Origin: Magnolia sinica
Taxonomy: Eukaryota; Streptophyta; Magnoliopsida; Magnoliales; Magnoliaceae
DNA length: 64,000 nt
Reading direction: 5' to 3'
NCBI RefSeq assembly: GCF_029962835.1
Contig: NC_080588.1
Coordinates: forward strand, 47,537,001 to 47,601,000
Of the stretch, positions 23,402 to 35,276 are shown one piece after another (within the stretch, counting starts at the first letter, position 1; each line of letters opens with the position of its first letter). The notes beneath the pieces were generated by a model. That model saw only the letters and a list, made by a program, of their open reading frames with translations, did no database searches and was not told the origin of the DNA. Position numbers and translations under genes: made by a program.

Positions 23402-26400
23402 TGTAAGCCCCGTATCCTAGACCGTATCGTTCCTTAGACTTCCGCGGTCTTTCCGGTCGAATTCCGGCAACCTTCGACCCTTAACCGGTATTTGTGCGCG
23501 ACCCTGATTCTCATGCCGTCAACCCGAGTCGACTCAACCCAGGACTTGTACCTTAGCGACCGCGTCGTCGCTACAGTTCTGATGCCACGACTCACGCACC
23601 GAGGCGATACCCTGGTCAGGAGATGTGGGCTAGCGTTCGGTGCAAGGAAAACGCCGGGCGTGCGAATTCTGAGAGAATCTCTACGAGATGTCACATCAAT
23701 CCCATCATGTCAAGTACACATCACCTTTCACCCTTTCCTAAGCAAGCCCTAAAAGTCAAAAAGTAAAAGTCAAAAAGCCTCTTACACCCATCACCACCAC
23801 ATCCATCACTCCATCACCCATCACTCCCTCTCTCTCTCTCTCTCTCCCTTTACAACTCTCTCTCTCCTTCTTTTTTTTCAAATCCAATCCAAGCAAGAGA
23901 GCCTCACGTCCAAGCCCTCCCATGGTGAGAAAAAATGCTTATGTGAGGCCCACCTTTCCATCCCTAGATCTCCCATCCTAGCCATCCATTTCTCATCTTC
24001 CTCCATCAAAGAGAAGCACAAGGAGCTAAGGAAGCCAAGGGAGCAAGAAGATCAAGCGGTGGGTGCTTTGATAGGGTAGTTTTTAATGTTTTTAAGATGG
24101 GCCAAGTGAGGCCAACCGATCAATGGTTTGGATCTCACTTTGGACCCTAAGATGTGGCCGATGGCCCACTTGGATCATCATGATCATGCCATGATGGGGC
24201 CATTCTCCATGGACCCCATCATGATGTTTATTTTCTTGCATATTTAGGGTCATCTAGACCGTCTAATTTAGTGGAGAAGGGATCTCCACCATTGGATTTT
24301 GATTTAATGGGCCTATGTGTCATGGGACCCACTTGATGTATGATTTAGTGCAAGGGAGGGCCCATAGTGCCGGGGTCCCTCCATCACGCGGGTCCCACTC
24401 TCTTTCTCTCTCCCTCTCTACTTCCTTTCTTTTTATGTGTGGTGATAATGAAGTTGTGTGGCCCATTAGGTTGGACCCCACCATGAAGTAGGTATCTTAT
24501 CCAAACCATTTATAAGTGGGGCCCACCTTATATGTGTAGTACCCATGCCATCCATCATTTGATGGCCCCCTAAGCAGGGCCCACCCCCAACGCATGTGGG
24601 CTGCAAAACCATCCAGCGTCCCTGGATGCTGGACAAAAAGGGAAAGCACAAATGTTAGCTTCTTAACAAGCATTTAGAGTGACCTACTCTTATAGGGCCC
24701 ACCTTGATGTAGGTATTTAATCCACGCCGTCCATTCCTTTTCCAAGCTTATTTTAGGCGTTGAGCCGAAAGATGGGACCGATCAGACTTTCAGGCGAGCC
24801 ATAACATGGCAAACAGTGGGCTTACTGTTGAAACATCCCCTATTGCTTCTATACACCGAAACAGGCCCAATATTGGGCTTGTTTTGCTTGTCTTGAACCA
24901 TAGAGGGCCATTGGACGGAGTGGATTATCGGACGTGGGCCCCACCTGTGAAAAACCACAGGAAAACATCTTTTTTTTTAAAAAAAAAACCAAAACCATCA
25001 CAGCAGCTGCTGCTGCTGTGTCAGAACGGCAGCAGACGCTGCCTACGCACCAGCACTCGGGCGGATGGGCGGACGTACAGCCACCCACGGCTGTAGCCGT
25101 GGGCCCCACCTTGATGTTCATTTGTCATCTAATCCATTCAAATGGTGGGCCCTAAGGTCAGTGGACCACCCTCCAAATTCCAGGTCCATCCAAGACTCAG
25201 GTGGCCCACACCGTATGAAACAGTGGGATTGAACCTCTACCTTTGAAACCCTTTTTGGGTCCACAGAAGTTTTAGATCAAGGTGAAATTTATTTTCACCC
25301 TTCATCTAGGTCTACTTGACCTTACCAACGGGTTGGATGGCATATCAGACATTATGGTGGGCCCCACATGGAGCCCACAGTGATGTATATGTTTTGCCTC
25401 CACTGTCTAGGCGGACGATGGAGCCCACTGTGATATTTGTGTTCCTGTGCGTGCGTGTGTGGGTGTGTTTGTGTGTGTGTGTATATATATATACATATAT
25501 ATATATAATATTATATTATATATAATATTGTATGTATTGTATATATATATATTATATACTATATTATATATATTTTTCTGGTGGTGGGAGGCCCATCTCA
25601 GTTTACTTATGGCCCGTGGTTGAGGCCCACCTTGATATATATGTAAGGCCCATCTCAGTTTACTTATGGCCCATGGTTGAGGCCCACTTTGATATATATG
25701 TAAGGCCCATTTAAGGTATTCGGGGAGCATGGTTTAAGGCCCATTAAGATGTATTGGGGCCTATGGGTTGAGGCCCATTTGATGTACATTTGGGACCCCA
25801 TTGGTGTGGCCCATTTGATACACATAAGGCCCATGAGATTAGGCCCATTTGATGCATTCTAAGGCCCACGGGTCATGGTCCATTGCAATGCACATAAGGC
25901 CCATTGGTGCGGCCCATTGATGTGGCCTACTTAATGAATATAAGGCCCATATGATATGGCCATTTGATGTATTTAAGGCCCAATGGGATGTACCTAAGGT
26001 CCATTGCAATGTACAATCCCAACATGGGTTATGTAATGATGTTTACGTCGGGCTATGCCTTGGGAGCGATGGTGGTTTGACGTCCACATTGCAAGTATAG
26101 TGTTGGTTAAATGTCCGCATTATGACTCACCCTAGGGCTCATTATAGGCCCGTACGTGTTATGTGTAGGCCGTCTAGGCCCATCTTCGTTATGAACATCA
26201 TCCATCCCATATAACATGTTTAGTTCCATGATTCATGATCATATGCATTATACGTATGCTTGATATGAGAAATGACTGATCATAGCATATGCCTTTGGGC
26301 AGATTGTTTATGCCCGTACAGGGGGTGTTGCCTACATGAGCGCACGATACGCGCAGGATTCCTGTGATAGGATAGTGTGATTCATGCATTCGCATTGTGT

Positions 26401-27430
26401 GATATGGTTCTGTACGCCCTAGCGACATCAGGGCCATAGCCTCCACAGACGTATCGTGGTTGGCAGGATTGGATACCGGAAATACTGTTCTACATGGGGT
26501 GCGATAGATATCCCTGAGTGAAAGTCCCTAAACCCTTATGGTACCAAGAAGTTGCTCCAACGTCTAGACCGAGTGGGTGCATGAGCGCTGAGTGCCGATT
26601 ATCAGACGGTTGCGCTTTCCACTGTGTTGTGGTCGGTTGGAAGGGGGTGCGGCCTTACCCGCCCGAGAGTAGGGGGCAATGCTAGGTTGAGTCTGACCAG
26701 CTCGAGGAATGAATCCGCTATTGACGAGCCGAGCCCGATATTGGTAGGCAGATAGTGAGGTCTTTTCCACTCACCTTATTGTGCGCGATGGGGCAGTAAT
26801 CTGGCTTGGAGTGTACTACACCCCGGTGATATTTCAGATTTTGAGCTGTATCAATATATGGACTTAGATGAGGATTTGTATGCTGAGTTACATTTCGCAT
26901 TACATGGCCTTGGAATGGCCGACATTATTCTTTGCACCGCATGGCCTTGGTACGGCTAATGGTATTCTTGGCATTTATCAGCATGTTCCGCATTACTCTG
27001 ATACTGCATAGCTGCATTACCACCTTGAGCATACACTTTCACCACCCTCTAAGCTTTCTATAAGCTTATGCATAACCATTGCGTGCAGGTGACGTTGGAT
27101 CGCAGCAGCACTGAGGCTTGAGCACGTAGCAGATCTTTTTGGAGCTTTTGGTCTATCATCATTGTATTTCCCTTTATGCTCATTGTACTTGTAAAGTTTT
27201 TGATCATAGTGGAAATGTGATGGAGTTTTTGGTTGTTATTTGTGGGTTATACCTTTGGTTATACTTATTATGAATCAAACTGATGTTGAAAATCCTCCTC
27301 GTAGCATCCCAAGATCGGAACCTGGCGAATGGGCGCTGGGAGCCGAGAATGGGGTTCTACGGAGGCTGTCGGCGCTGGATTCGGCGATTGAGAATTTTGT
27401 GAGCCCGGTTTCCGAGTTTGGGGCTTGACA
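23402..27430 (-). mobile_element. E2: giant LTR-like solo element, inverted, 4.0 kb
   Basis: It reads TGTAAGCCCCG at its plus-strand left end and GGGGCTTGACA at its right end. This is the reverse complement of the E1/E3 ends (E1 'TGTCATGCCCC...GTCTTACA'). It sits inside the TTTAGG array of the CACTA element with an imperfect 5-bp duplication (GTTTT at 23397-23401, GTTAT at 27431-27435). The conserved ORF block is at 26564-26770 on the minus strand, and 'tgggcc'-type repeats at about 25570-26030. It lacks the 'cctcgacaatcgg' array present in E3. As in the other copies there is no polyprotein, so a solo LTR is likely. Confidence 0.72.
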
Positions 27431-28393
27431 GTTATAATTTAAGGTTTAGGGATTTGAGTTTAGGCTATATGTCTAGGTTTAGGTTTAGGGAATTGAATTT
27501 AGGTTATAGGTTTAGGGAAAGGTTAGGTTTAGGTTATAGGTTTTGGGATTTGAGAATAGTTTTAGGTTATAAGTATAGGTTTAGGTTAGGTTATAAGTTA
27601 AGGTTTAGGGATTTGAGTTTAGGTTATAGGATTAGGTTTAGGTTTAGGTTTAGGGATTTGAGTTTAGGTTATAGGTTTAGGTTTAGGTTATAGGTTTAGG
27701 TTTAGGTTTAGGTTTAGGTTTGGTTTAGGTTATAGGTTTTGATTTAGGTTATAGGTTAACAGTTTAGGTTATAGGTTTTTGGATTTGAGAATGGGTTCGT
27801 GTTTAGGCTATAGGTTTTGGCTTTGGTTTAGGTTATAGGTTTTGGTTTTGGTTATAGGTTTTAGGTTTAGGTTTAGGTTTAGGTTTAGGTTTAGATTATA
27901 GATTATAGGATTTGAGAATGCGTTCGGGTTTAGGATATCGGTTTTGGTTTTGGTTTTGGTTTTGGTTATATGTTTTGATTTAAGTTTAGGTTATAGGTTA
28001 GGGTTTTAGGTTAAGGTTATAGGTTTAGGTTAAGGTTAGGGTTTAGGTTTAGGTTAAGGTTATAGGTATAGGTTAAGGTTTAGGTTTAGGTTTAGGTTAT
28101 GAGATATAGGTTTAGGGAATTGAGAATAGGTTAAGGTTTAGGTTTAGGAAATCGGGTTCGGGTTCGGGATCAGGTTTATGTTTGTGTTTTCAAGTTTAGG
28201 TATAGGTTTAGGTTAGGGAGTTAGGATTAGGATTAGGTGTAGGTTTAGGTTTAGGGATTTGAGAATACATTTAGGTTTTAGGTTTAGGTTTAGGTTTTAG
28301 GTTTTAGGTTTTAGGTTAAGGTTTAGGTTTAGGTTAAGGTTGAGGTTTAGGTTATAGGTTAAGGTTTTAGGTCATAGGTTTTGGTTTAGGTTA
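27431..28393 (+). repeat. Degenerate TTTAGG telomere-like array, segment B2
   Basis: Continuation of array B1 after E2. Its last part (about 28020-28390) returns to the higher-order type of array A, including 'gaaatcgggttcgggttcgg' and 'ttagggagttaggattagg'. It ends at 'ggttaagggtatggtccctgc', the same boundary as array A2. Confidence 0.9.
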
Positions 28394-28790
28394 AGGGTAT
28401 GGTCCCTGCAAATACAAATATAAATACAGCCATCCGGTGCAAATGGTCAAGCCCTTCCAATGCTGTCCATAAAAAATGGACAGCTTCATCATGGTCATAA
28501 TAGCGGTTCCCTCTTTCCAGGGAACCCCGCTCTTCCGAATAGCTCCGACGCACATCTAGGTCTGCTCTATTAATTTCGATTAAATACATAAACATGGCCT
28601 GTCTAAATGGCCAGGCCCCTCCAATGTTGTCCATAAGAAATGGACAGCTTCATCATGGTCATAACAGCGGTTCCCACCTTCTAGGGACCCCCACTCTTCC
28701 GGATAGCTCCGACGCACATCCAGGTCTGCTCCATCAATTTCGAGCAGCGGTTCATAAATACGGCCTGTCCAAATGGCCAGGTCACTCAAT
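28394..28790 (-). repeat. Tandem ~165-bp cassette with open minus-strand frame, copy B
   Basis: Two and a fraction copies; 'cttccgaatagctccgacgc' at about 28533 and its partner at about 28697 set the period near 165 bp. The minus strand encodes 'YYDHDEAVHFLWTALEGL' and 'CYDHDEAVHFLWTTLEGP', each preceded by 'DVRRSY' and a 'GSLE.GNR' stretch. Sequence and position relative to the TTTAGG array match 11534-12060 closely. The product is unrecognised. Confidence 0.6.
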
Positions 28791-28940
28791 CATGATTCAA
28801 AGAAGAGAACTTGAGGGTTTTTCTTACCTTCCATTGTATGCTTCCAAGGTGCAGATGACCCCTGAAAGACACATACATCCTAGGAATCGATCGCTTCTCA
28901 AAACCGCAGACTATTTTGTTTTAAAACTCGTTCATCTCAC

Positions 28941-29131
28941 CTGAAAAACCAGCTGAAGCAGATCACTCTAAAAAATAGAAACAGGTGCAAAGGCAACAAC
29001 TATGAAGACAAATTGTAATTAAAGTTTCAACGCTCAAAATAAAAAGAGATGGTATGAAATACCTCAGATATTTCATGGCCAACGTTTCGGACATGAATAA
29101 CCTTAGAAGGCTCTGTCATCTTAGCAGATCT
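28941..29131 (-). pseudogene. PTB3-type polypyrimidine tract-binding protein fragment, captured
   Basis: The minus-strand exon 29063-29131 carries a start codon and reads 'MTEPSKVIHVRNVGHEISE', the N-terminus and first beta strand (RNP2-like 'IHVRNV') of plant PTB homologue 3, an RNA-binding splicing regulator. It ends at a donor GAG|GTATTTC. A second exon, 28941-28967, reads 'SDLLQLVFQ' between AG and GT borders, close to the family's 'NDLLQLFQPFG'. The true protein is over 400 residues with several RRM domains; only about 28 codons remain here. A further small exon-like segment (about 28835-28871) follows but was not assigned. The fragment lies at the downstream end of the captured series, next to the cassette. 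Confidence 0.75.
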
Positions 29132-29994
29132 CTGCAGCAAGCAAAATGGCAGAGAATCCAGGAATTTCACTATTTACTATTGACATACAGGTAAAATATA
29201 GTTGAATTCAATGTAAAGAAAAACAATCACTACCAATTCATGTCATTTACTTCAACATATGAAGTTAGGGGGAAAAAACCAGTAATCTTTATAGATGAGG
29301 GCCATGTAAGCCCAACTTTCATTGATCCAGACCGTACATATGGTGATAACTAGACACTCTAGATCCAGACCGCTGCTAGAAACTAGACACTCTACCCACA
29401 GAAGATTCCAGCCAATCCATGTCCATGGAGAGACCTTTTGAATTAATGAACAATCAAAAGTTTCAATTAAGCAAATCACAAATTAGGTGGCATGGCATGC
29501 AACAAGGTTATTACATGCCATCTCACAAAGACTACACAAAAGGGTGGGCTAAATTAGATGATCCCAGCCCTTTGAGTGTGGGTTTATTTTCTCACCACCA
29601 TCTGTTTTTACATATCATAGATAATTAGCATCATCAAAACCAACAACATATAAGTATACATGTTATCAAATGTACAGTATGATCTAATCACTTTAAGACC
29701 CGGCTGAACATCGAATCTAAATTCTCGAGTTTTTGAACATGTCAGAGTTTCTCTGATGGCAACTCACTATTAGGATTTTATAATGAGGATGGCGTTAGTA
29801 GCTTCCATTGGCCTTCCATGTATACTGAACAGTCCCATAAAGTGGCACACATGAAGAAGATGAGATTTGTACACTATGCATCTAGTGGCCCTGTTATGGA
29901 TGGTATGATGGACCATACAAAAATCACATTGCACTGGACAATACAAACTCACTTGGCTTGTAGATGTTTATAGAACGACACACTTCCCCTTCCT
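29132..29994. other. No recognisable gene; MITE-like fragment at about 29690-29980
   Basis: AT-rich intron-like sequence. A block with repeated 'ctagacactcta' phrases lies near 29350-29395, and the part around 29760-29950 has the look of a decayed MITE. Open frames are short and resemble nothing known. Confidence 0.4.
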
Positions 29995-30059
29995 TCATGA
30001 GTCAAGATCAACATTGGCACCATCTTCCTCAGCTTCATCTTCTAGGTCATTTCCAAGAT
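29995..30059 (-). CDS. Possible acidic C-terminal exon fragment
   Basis: The minus strand reads 'LGNDLEDEAEEDGANVDLDS' and then a stop, after an acceptor-like TTTTTTAG. Such an acidic tail with a stop is plausible as the last exon of a captured gene. The family is not recognised. A partial duplication of 'cttcatcttctaggt' lies just to the right (about 30090). Confidence 0.35.
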
Positions 30060-32354
30060 CTAAAAAAGTCAATGAATAACCATTAAAATGCTTCATCTTC
30101 TAGGTTCATTTCCAAGAACTTATATAAGTTCATTTCTTGCTACATCCTTTTGATTCTAAAAATCATTAATTAGAAATGGAACCAATTCTCTGCAAAGAAC
30201 AAAGGTTAACATAGATACTCTTGAACCATGTAAGCAACACTTCAAATACATGAATACTCCAGCTCCAGCTTCTTGGCATTCATGATGCATTACATTCCCC
30301 AATAAAGGCTGCCTACACTAGTTAACAAATTAAATATTTAAAAATGATTGCTTCTGGATGAATAATTGCCTGTGGAATCATGAAAGATTTGAAAATATTC
30401 AAACATATAAGAGAACTATCCTTCTATTTTTGAGGTAGCATTTGGAGTTACTGACAAATCATGGATGACAGTTGGTAGGGCTTTCAGCTACCCACCCAAT
30501 CATAATCATAAACATTTAAAGAATAAATATCGAAATATATAAGAAAAAGAATGAAATAATGATGTAAATGTAAGTTAACTTAATGAAACATATTTTTCCA
30601 AACATGTCATCTTGGCCTTTGGATGAGATATTGATTTAAATGTAAGTTCCTAAGCACACTTCCTTCTTAGGAACTTGCAAACTCCACAAGGAGATCCAAA
30701 CCCTGTCATCTTGGCCTTTGGATGTTTGGTTTTGATATCTTTTCCAGACCAGTGCAAGCACTATCACCATGTTTATAAACACTAGAGAGATAGAAGGTAG
30801 GCCACCTTATATGGATATTTTAAGTACACCTGGTCTGCTAAGTGGCCTTTTTTTTCCTGGATCGACCTTGTTGACTTGCCAAAAACCAATCAGCGAGTGG
30901 ATTTTTTTAGCTCCCATTTCACCAAGTGGTGACCCAATAGAGTTGGCAGAAATGAATCCATGGAGGTTGGCTCAAAACAGCAATTAGCCATCAAAATGCC
31001 CCTTTTGAGGATGCATTGAAACAGGCCCTGAATGAGCAAATATGCATGTCCATGTGTTGATAGACAGGTTTCCATCAATGTTTCATGCATTCCAATCACT
31101 GAAAAACTACAAACTAGTGTTGATAGACAGATTTCTGAAAAGGATTTAATGGTTTTAAATCCATGGTTTTCTGGAAAAGGTCCATTTCCTGGACGTCAAA
31201 TTCAACGGGGAAAGTAAGATGGTTAATACTACTTTTCACAGTGTAAAGTTTCAGTTATGTCTCTTCTTTACCTTCCATTTTCTTCTTAACAAGAAAATCC
31301 ATATTTACTAATATTGCCATTTTTCTATTTTTCAAAAGCATGAGTTTGGATTCCACACTCATTGATGGGGTGTAAATAAAATAACACAGGAGAGAAATTA
31401 TGAGGCCCTGCACATCAGTCGATGTGAGTAGTATAGCACACTCCAAAAGTTGGCTGCCAAGAACTATTTGTCTGTATAAAGAAGAAAACAACACATGCCA
31501 TCACCACCCCCACATACAAGAAAAGGACCGGAGCAGCACTAACAGTAGAGATGCACACACTAATATGAAATGATCAGATTTTTCTCTATTTTTTCCCTTC
31601 TCCATCATAAAACAAGCAGTTATTTCTTTGCAATAGGAATTTGGAAGAAAACAAAAATAAGGGTAAGCACTAGCAAAAAGAAAAATCAGAAGAAGAAGAA
31701 CCATATACTCAGAAGCATGAAAAAGAACTACCAATCAGACCATGAAAAAGAACTAGACCGAAGACCCATTTGTCTTTCAAAATCAAATTCTGAGTTGCTG
31801 GATGAATTTATCTTATATGTAAAATTTATCTCCCAAATTCAAATTAGAGCTTGGTGAATTTTTCCCAACCTAGATCCTAAGTTGTTTAATTTTCTTGTGT
31901 GTAAATTGCTAAATCTGTCACCAAAAATCAGATTCTTCTTCTAGGTGATCAAATTTCTTCTGCCGAATGGTGTTGATTTTTGTGTCTTTCCCAACCTGAT
32001 TCTATATGTGGATTTGTACGTATTTTTTAAAACTTGATTTTTTTTTCTACTGATCTATAGATAAATACCATGTTGACTTTGAATCATCCAAGATCATATT
32101 TTTCCCATTGAATTGTTCTTTGCACACATGCTAAATTTTAATTGAATTGTGACCGTCATTCACAGTAAACTTGCTGGCTTTGCTGAACTTTCAGGGCTCA
32201 CCATATGTGTTGGATCACAAAGCTCCAACTAGTAGAAGTTTTTATCAATATCTGAACCATATATATAAATAACAAATGACATAATACAGATATTAAAGGC
32301 AAGAGAAAGGGAAAGAAAGTTCAGGCAAAGTCATCTTGCAACGAGGAAATTTAC
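30060..32354. other. Captured intron/unassigned sequence, no gene recognised
   Basis: AT-rich sequence with runs of T and A. A 20-bp phrase 'tgtcatcttggcctttggat' occurs twice (about 30605 and 30704), and a similar doublet 'gttgatagacag' at about 31058 and 31120. No exon could be placed with confidence in six frames. Confidence 0.4.
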
Positions 32355-32505
32355 CTGTGTAAAATATGTAATCAACTGTGCCATTGAAATCTCTAGTGCA
32401 GTTTGTGAACTACGGTTCATTAGTCGTGGGGTCCATTTTCCTTCTTTGTTGCTCCAAACCAATTCTAACTCCCACCATCCTTACAAAGGATGAGTATGCA
32501 CTGAC
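32355..32505 (-). pseudogene. CCR4-type deadenylase exon fragment, captured
   Basis: The minus-strand exon of 151 bp lies between TTACAG and GTAAAT borders. It reads 'AYSSFVRM..', then 'LEQQRRKMDPTTNEP', a stop (TAG) and 'FTNCTRDFNGTVDYIFYT'. This matches the C-terminal part of the exonuclease-endonuclease-phosphatase domain of plant carbon catabolite repressor 4 (CCR4) homologues, which shorten mRNA poly(A) tails. The family normally has 'NEPLFTN', so one codon (Leu) has become TAG. The catalytic 'SSDHIAL' part further on is missing. Same strand as the PTB3, WD40, GIP1 and CK2 beta pieces. Confidence 0.8.
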
Positions 32506-33480
32506 CTGTAACAAACACATTGTCACAACTTGTGCAAAATAAGTGGGTGGTTCAAGGGAAGTGGCAGCAGGCTGAAGTTTTACCATTGGAAGTTGATGAG
32601 TTCATTTGTTTGCAGGATGCAAGATTCCAAGAGTGTCTACTGTCAAGTAAGGATGCAACTCATCCACCTTCCCCATAGCCAGATGTTCATTCAACATTTG
32701 TGATGTAAAATTATACATTGGGAATTGCAAAGAATGCAAAGAAATCAATTGACACTGTGAATTGGAAAAATGAAAAATTGAAGATCATCTATTCTGAAAT
32801 TCCACATAGAAAGCACACACCTTCCCAGCAATCAATTTAATCCTCATAATGCTAATAGTTTTACATGTACTTCCATGAATGACTTCGGAACCTTTTGCAT
32901 TCTTTGTCAAATGATGGAAAGCTATTTCACCCTACGAACATTAAAATAATCTGAAAGAGATTGCTTGATCACAGCCAAATCCAACAATAAATAAAACATG
33001 CCACCAAATTTCATGGAATGGAATCATATACCTACTTTACACACAACAACACCCCTATATGAAGTGTAACTAGAGCACATTCTCCACTTCAATGGATTCA
33101 ACTTTTGCAACATAAGCAAGTAAAAATCAAGCCATAAGTCAAACTGAAAAGAGTGCTCAACTAAGTTACAATTTGGGTGTGGCGGTAAGGATTTTTTTTT
33201 CTTTTTCTTTTTTACTTTTTATGGCATTACTATGAGGGATTTACAAACTATTGCAGTAAATAAATGGAGATATGCTGTCTGTGACTCTGCATGTACATTA
33301 ACATTACAATAACATATGAACAACATTTGCAAGACAATTCATGAAGGTCTTGCAGGATACACTATGGTATTATTACCAACTCAATGATATCAACATGCAC
33401 AAAAAATAACATAAACTATCTTAACCAGAAATAAAGTCACAATGCGATAACATGCCAATCATTATACAAAGCATTGTTAC
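32506..33480. other. Unassigned captured sequence
   Basis: No convincing exon. A small segment at about 32615-32652 on the plus strand is flanked by GCAG and GTAAGG and could be a micro-exon, but its translation is uninformative. Confidence 0.3.
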
Positions 33481-33618
33481 ATGATTAATCCCGAGAACAA
33501 CAAGGAAGAAAATGTGAGGGACCAGCTAAACAAGGGCATTGTACCTGATGACATTGATGTTCATTGCCTAGCAGGTCTAATTAAGGCCTGGTTCAGAGAG
33601 CCTCCTGCAGGAGTACTC
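33481..33618 (+). pseudogene. RopGAP (CRIB/RhoGAP type) exon fragment, captured
   Basis: The plus strand reads 'INPENNKEENVRDQLNKGIV' and 'PDDIDVHCLAGLIKAWFREP', then 'PAGVL' and a GTACTC donor-like site. This is the central part of the RhoGAP domain of plant Rop GTPase-activating proteins, whose usual text is 'GIDVHCLAGLIKAWFRELP'. The second residue of the conserved LP is kept but Leu is Pro here. The arginine finger lies in an upstream exon that is absent. This is the only captured fragment on the plus strand, opposite to its neighbours, so it could not be read as sense in a common minus-strand transcript. Confidence 0.82.
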
Positions 33619-33681
33619 CGAATGCCATTTCAAAGTCTTCTAGAAAGAAAAGTGGAAAAAAAAGGAAAAGAAAAGAAAAAC

Positions 33682-33810
33682 CCACTTGAGTTCTTTGAAA
33701 CCCGTACCATAAAGCTTGAGTTGTGTTTCAAGATCATGGCTCCCACTCGAATCACCTCCACTACTGCCAACAGGCTGTTTATCAATCAACCGCCTCCTTT
33801 TCTTGGTCAT
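33682..33810 (-). CDS. Possible exon beginning MTKKRRR, unassigned
   Basis: The minus strand from an ATG at 33810 reads 'MTKKRRRLIDKQPVGSSGG' and on to 'HDLETQLKLYGTGFKELKW', then a donor-like G|GTTTTTC. The frame is open, with a basic start and a hydrophilic Ser/Gly linker. It looks like a real N-terminal exon of a nuclear protein, but I do not recognise the family. It could belong with the WD40 piece just upstream or be a separate capture. Confidence 0.35.
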
Positions 33811-34148
33811 CGCTTCTTCAAGAATTCAACTTATCAAATATCAAAATACTATCAAACAGATCTCAAACCAATTTCCAAAGAAAAGCAACTTTAATTCAAT
33901 GAAATCATCAATGAAAATAGAGAATTCTGCATGAAAAAACACTAAAAAAAAAAATGAACTTTTTCTGTGGCACTCTTTCTTTGCACCAAGGCCACATCTC
34001 TTCTGGTAAGCTTTCACGTCAAATTAATGTCTATGATAACCATCAGTAATTTTTCAGCAACGATCCAGAATAAGAAAGAAAGAACCAACATACAAAGGTG
34101 AAAGAGAAGGAATAAACATACACAAGTGTAAGACATGCAAAGTTGTAG

Positions 34149-34346
34149 GGTCTCTCCAATTACAGCTAGCAAATGTCTTCTTTGCACACACAACACAATT
34201 CGATAATGATATTCAGACAATCACTGTAAGAGTCTCTCCAATTACAGCTACAAGAACATTTGTGTCTAGGTCCCATAAAGTGACAATATCCTCTGCAGCA
34301 ATATAGTTAGAACAGAGCCATCGCCAGAAAATACAGCAGTTGTCAT
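34149..34346 (-). pseudogene. WD40-repeat protein fragment (WDR75-like), frameshifted, captured
   Basis: The minus strand reads 'MTTAVFSGDGSVL' in one frame and then, after a short frameshift near 34300, 'AAEDIVTLWDLDTNVLVAVI' plus 'GETL' in another. 'FSxDGSxLAVAAExxVTLWD' is a WD40 blade, closest by memory to plant WDR75/UTP17-like nucleolar proteins of small-subunit rRNA processing. The end of the exon, 'tctctccaattacagcta', is repeated 82 bp further on (34149-34168 versus 34231-34250). It is a broken copy; family WD40 is fairly sure, the precise member is not. Confidence 0.6.
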
Positions 34347-34459
34347 TGACCTTTTCTTGCATGGAAATCAAGTTCTCAATCAGAACGTGGACTAGAGCAG
34401 TCCAATCTCTGTCATTTTTGGCTCATTGCTCACCAATGTAGTGACAACTGGTGCATAGT

Positions 34460-35145
34460 CCCAATCACTATAAATAAATAGAAAACAAGATGTGAAAATC
34501 TTATTTAAGGCATGCATTTGTAAAACTAAAGATTTTACATATATTCCAACCATCCACATTCAAAAGAAAAGAAAAAAAAATTGCTAATTTTATGAAGTGA
34601 CACATTTCATTACAGAGATTATCTGAAAATAAACAATTATAAATAAATAGAACATGAGATGTGAATATCTGAGCTAAGGCATGCATGTGTAGATCTAATG
34701 ATTCTATGTGTACTCCAACCATCCACACTCAAAAGAAAAGAAAAGAAAAGAAAAATCTTCTTTTTTTTTTTTGGCTGAATTTTATGAACTAACACCATTC
34801 ATTTGAAAAATTAGCTGAAAATAAAATATAAAAACAATAGAAAATGAGATGCAAAAATCTGATCGAAGGCATGCATTTGTACATTTAATGATTCTACATG
34901 TATTCCAACCATCCACACTCAAAAGAAGAAGAAAAAAAAACTAATTTTGCTGAATTTTATGAATTGACACCATTCATTCCAAAAATTACTTGAAAATAGA
35001 AAGTTAACAAAAAATGAAAATGAGATGCAAAAAATTGAACTAAGGCATGCATGTGTAGATTTAAAGATTCTACATGTATTCCAACCATCCACGCTCAAAA
35101 GAAAATAGAAGAAAAAGTTGACACTATTCATTACAGCTGACACTA
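34460..35145. repeat. Four tandem ~170-190 bp units
   Basis: The phrase 'ccaaccatccaca.tcaaaagaa' recurs at 34546, 34715, 34905 and 35081, each preceded by 'aaggcatgcat.tgta' and followed by A-rich sequence and 'ttatgaa.tgacac'. Units are diverged. The minus-strand open frames at 34501-34728 and 34919-35143 are repeat by-products. The array separates the WD40 and GIP1-like pieces. Confidence 0.8.
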
Positions 35146-35276
35146 TCCATGTATTTTGTGAATTTCAGTCCATGTAAGATGAACAAACATCCCTTGTAAT
35201 GCGATGAGCCACAAGAGCTCAAAACTACTCTACACATGATAAGAAAAGTGATAACAGGCGGGAAAAAGTTTCAGAC

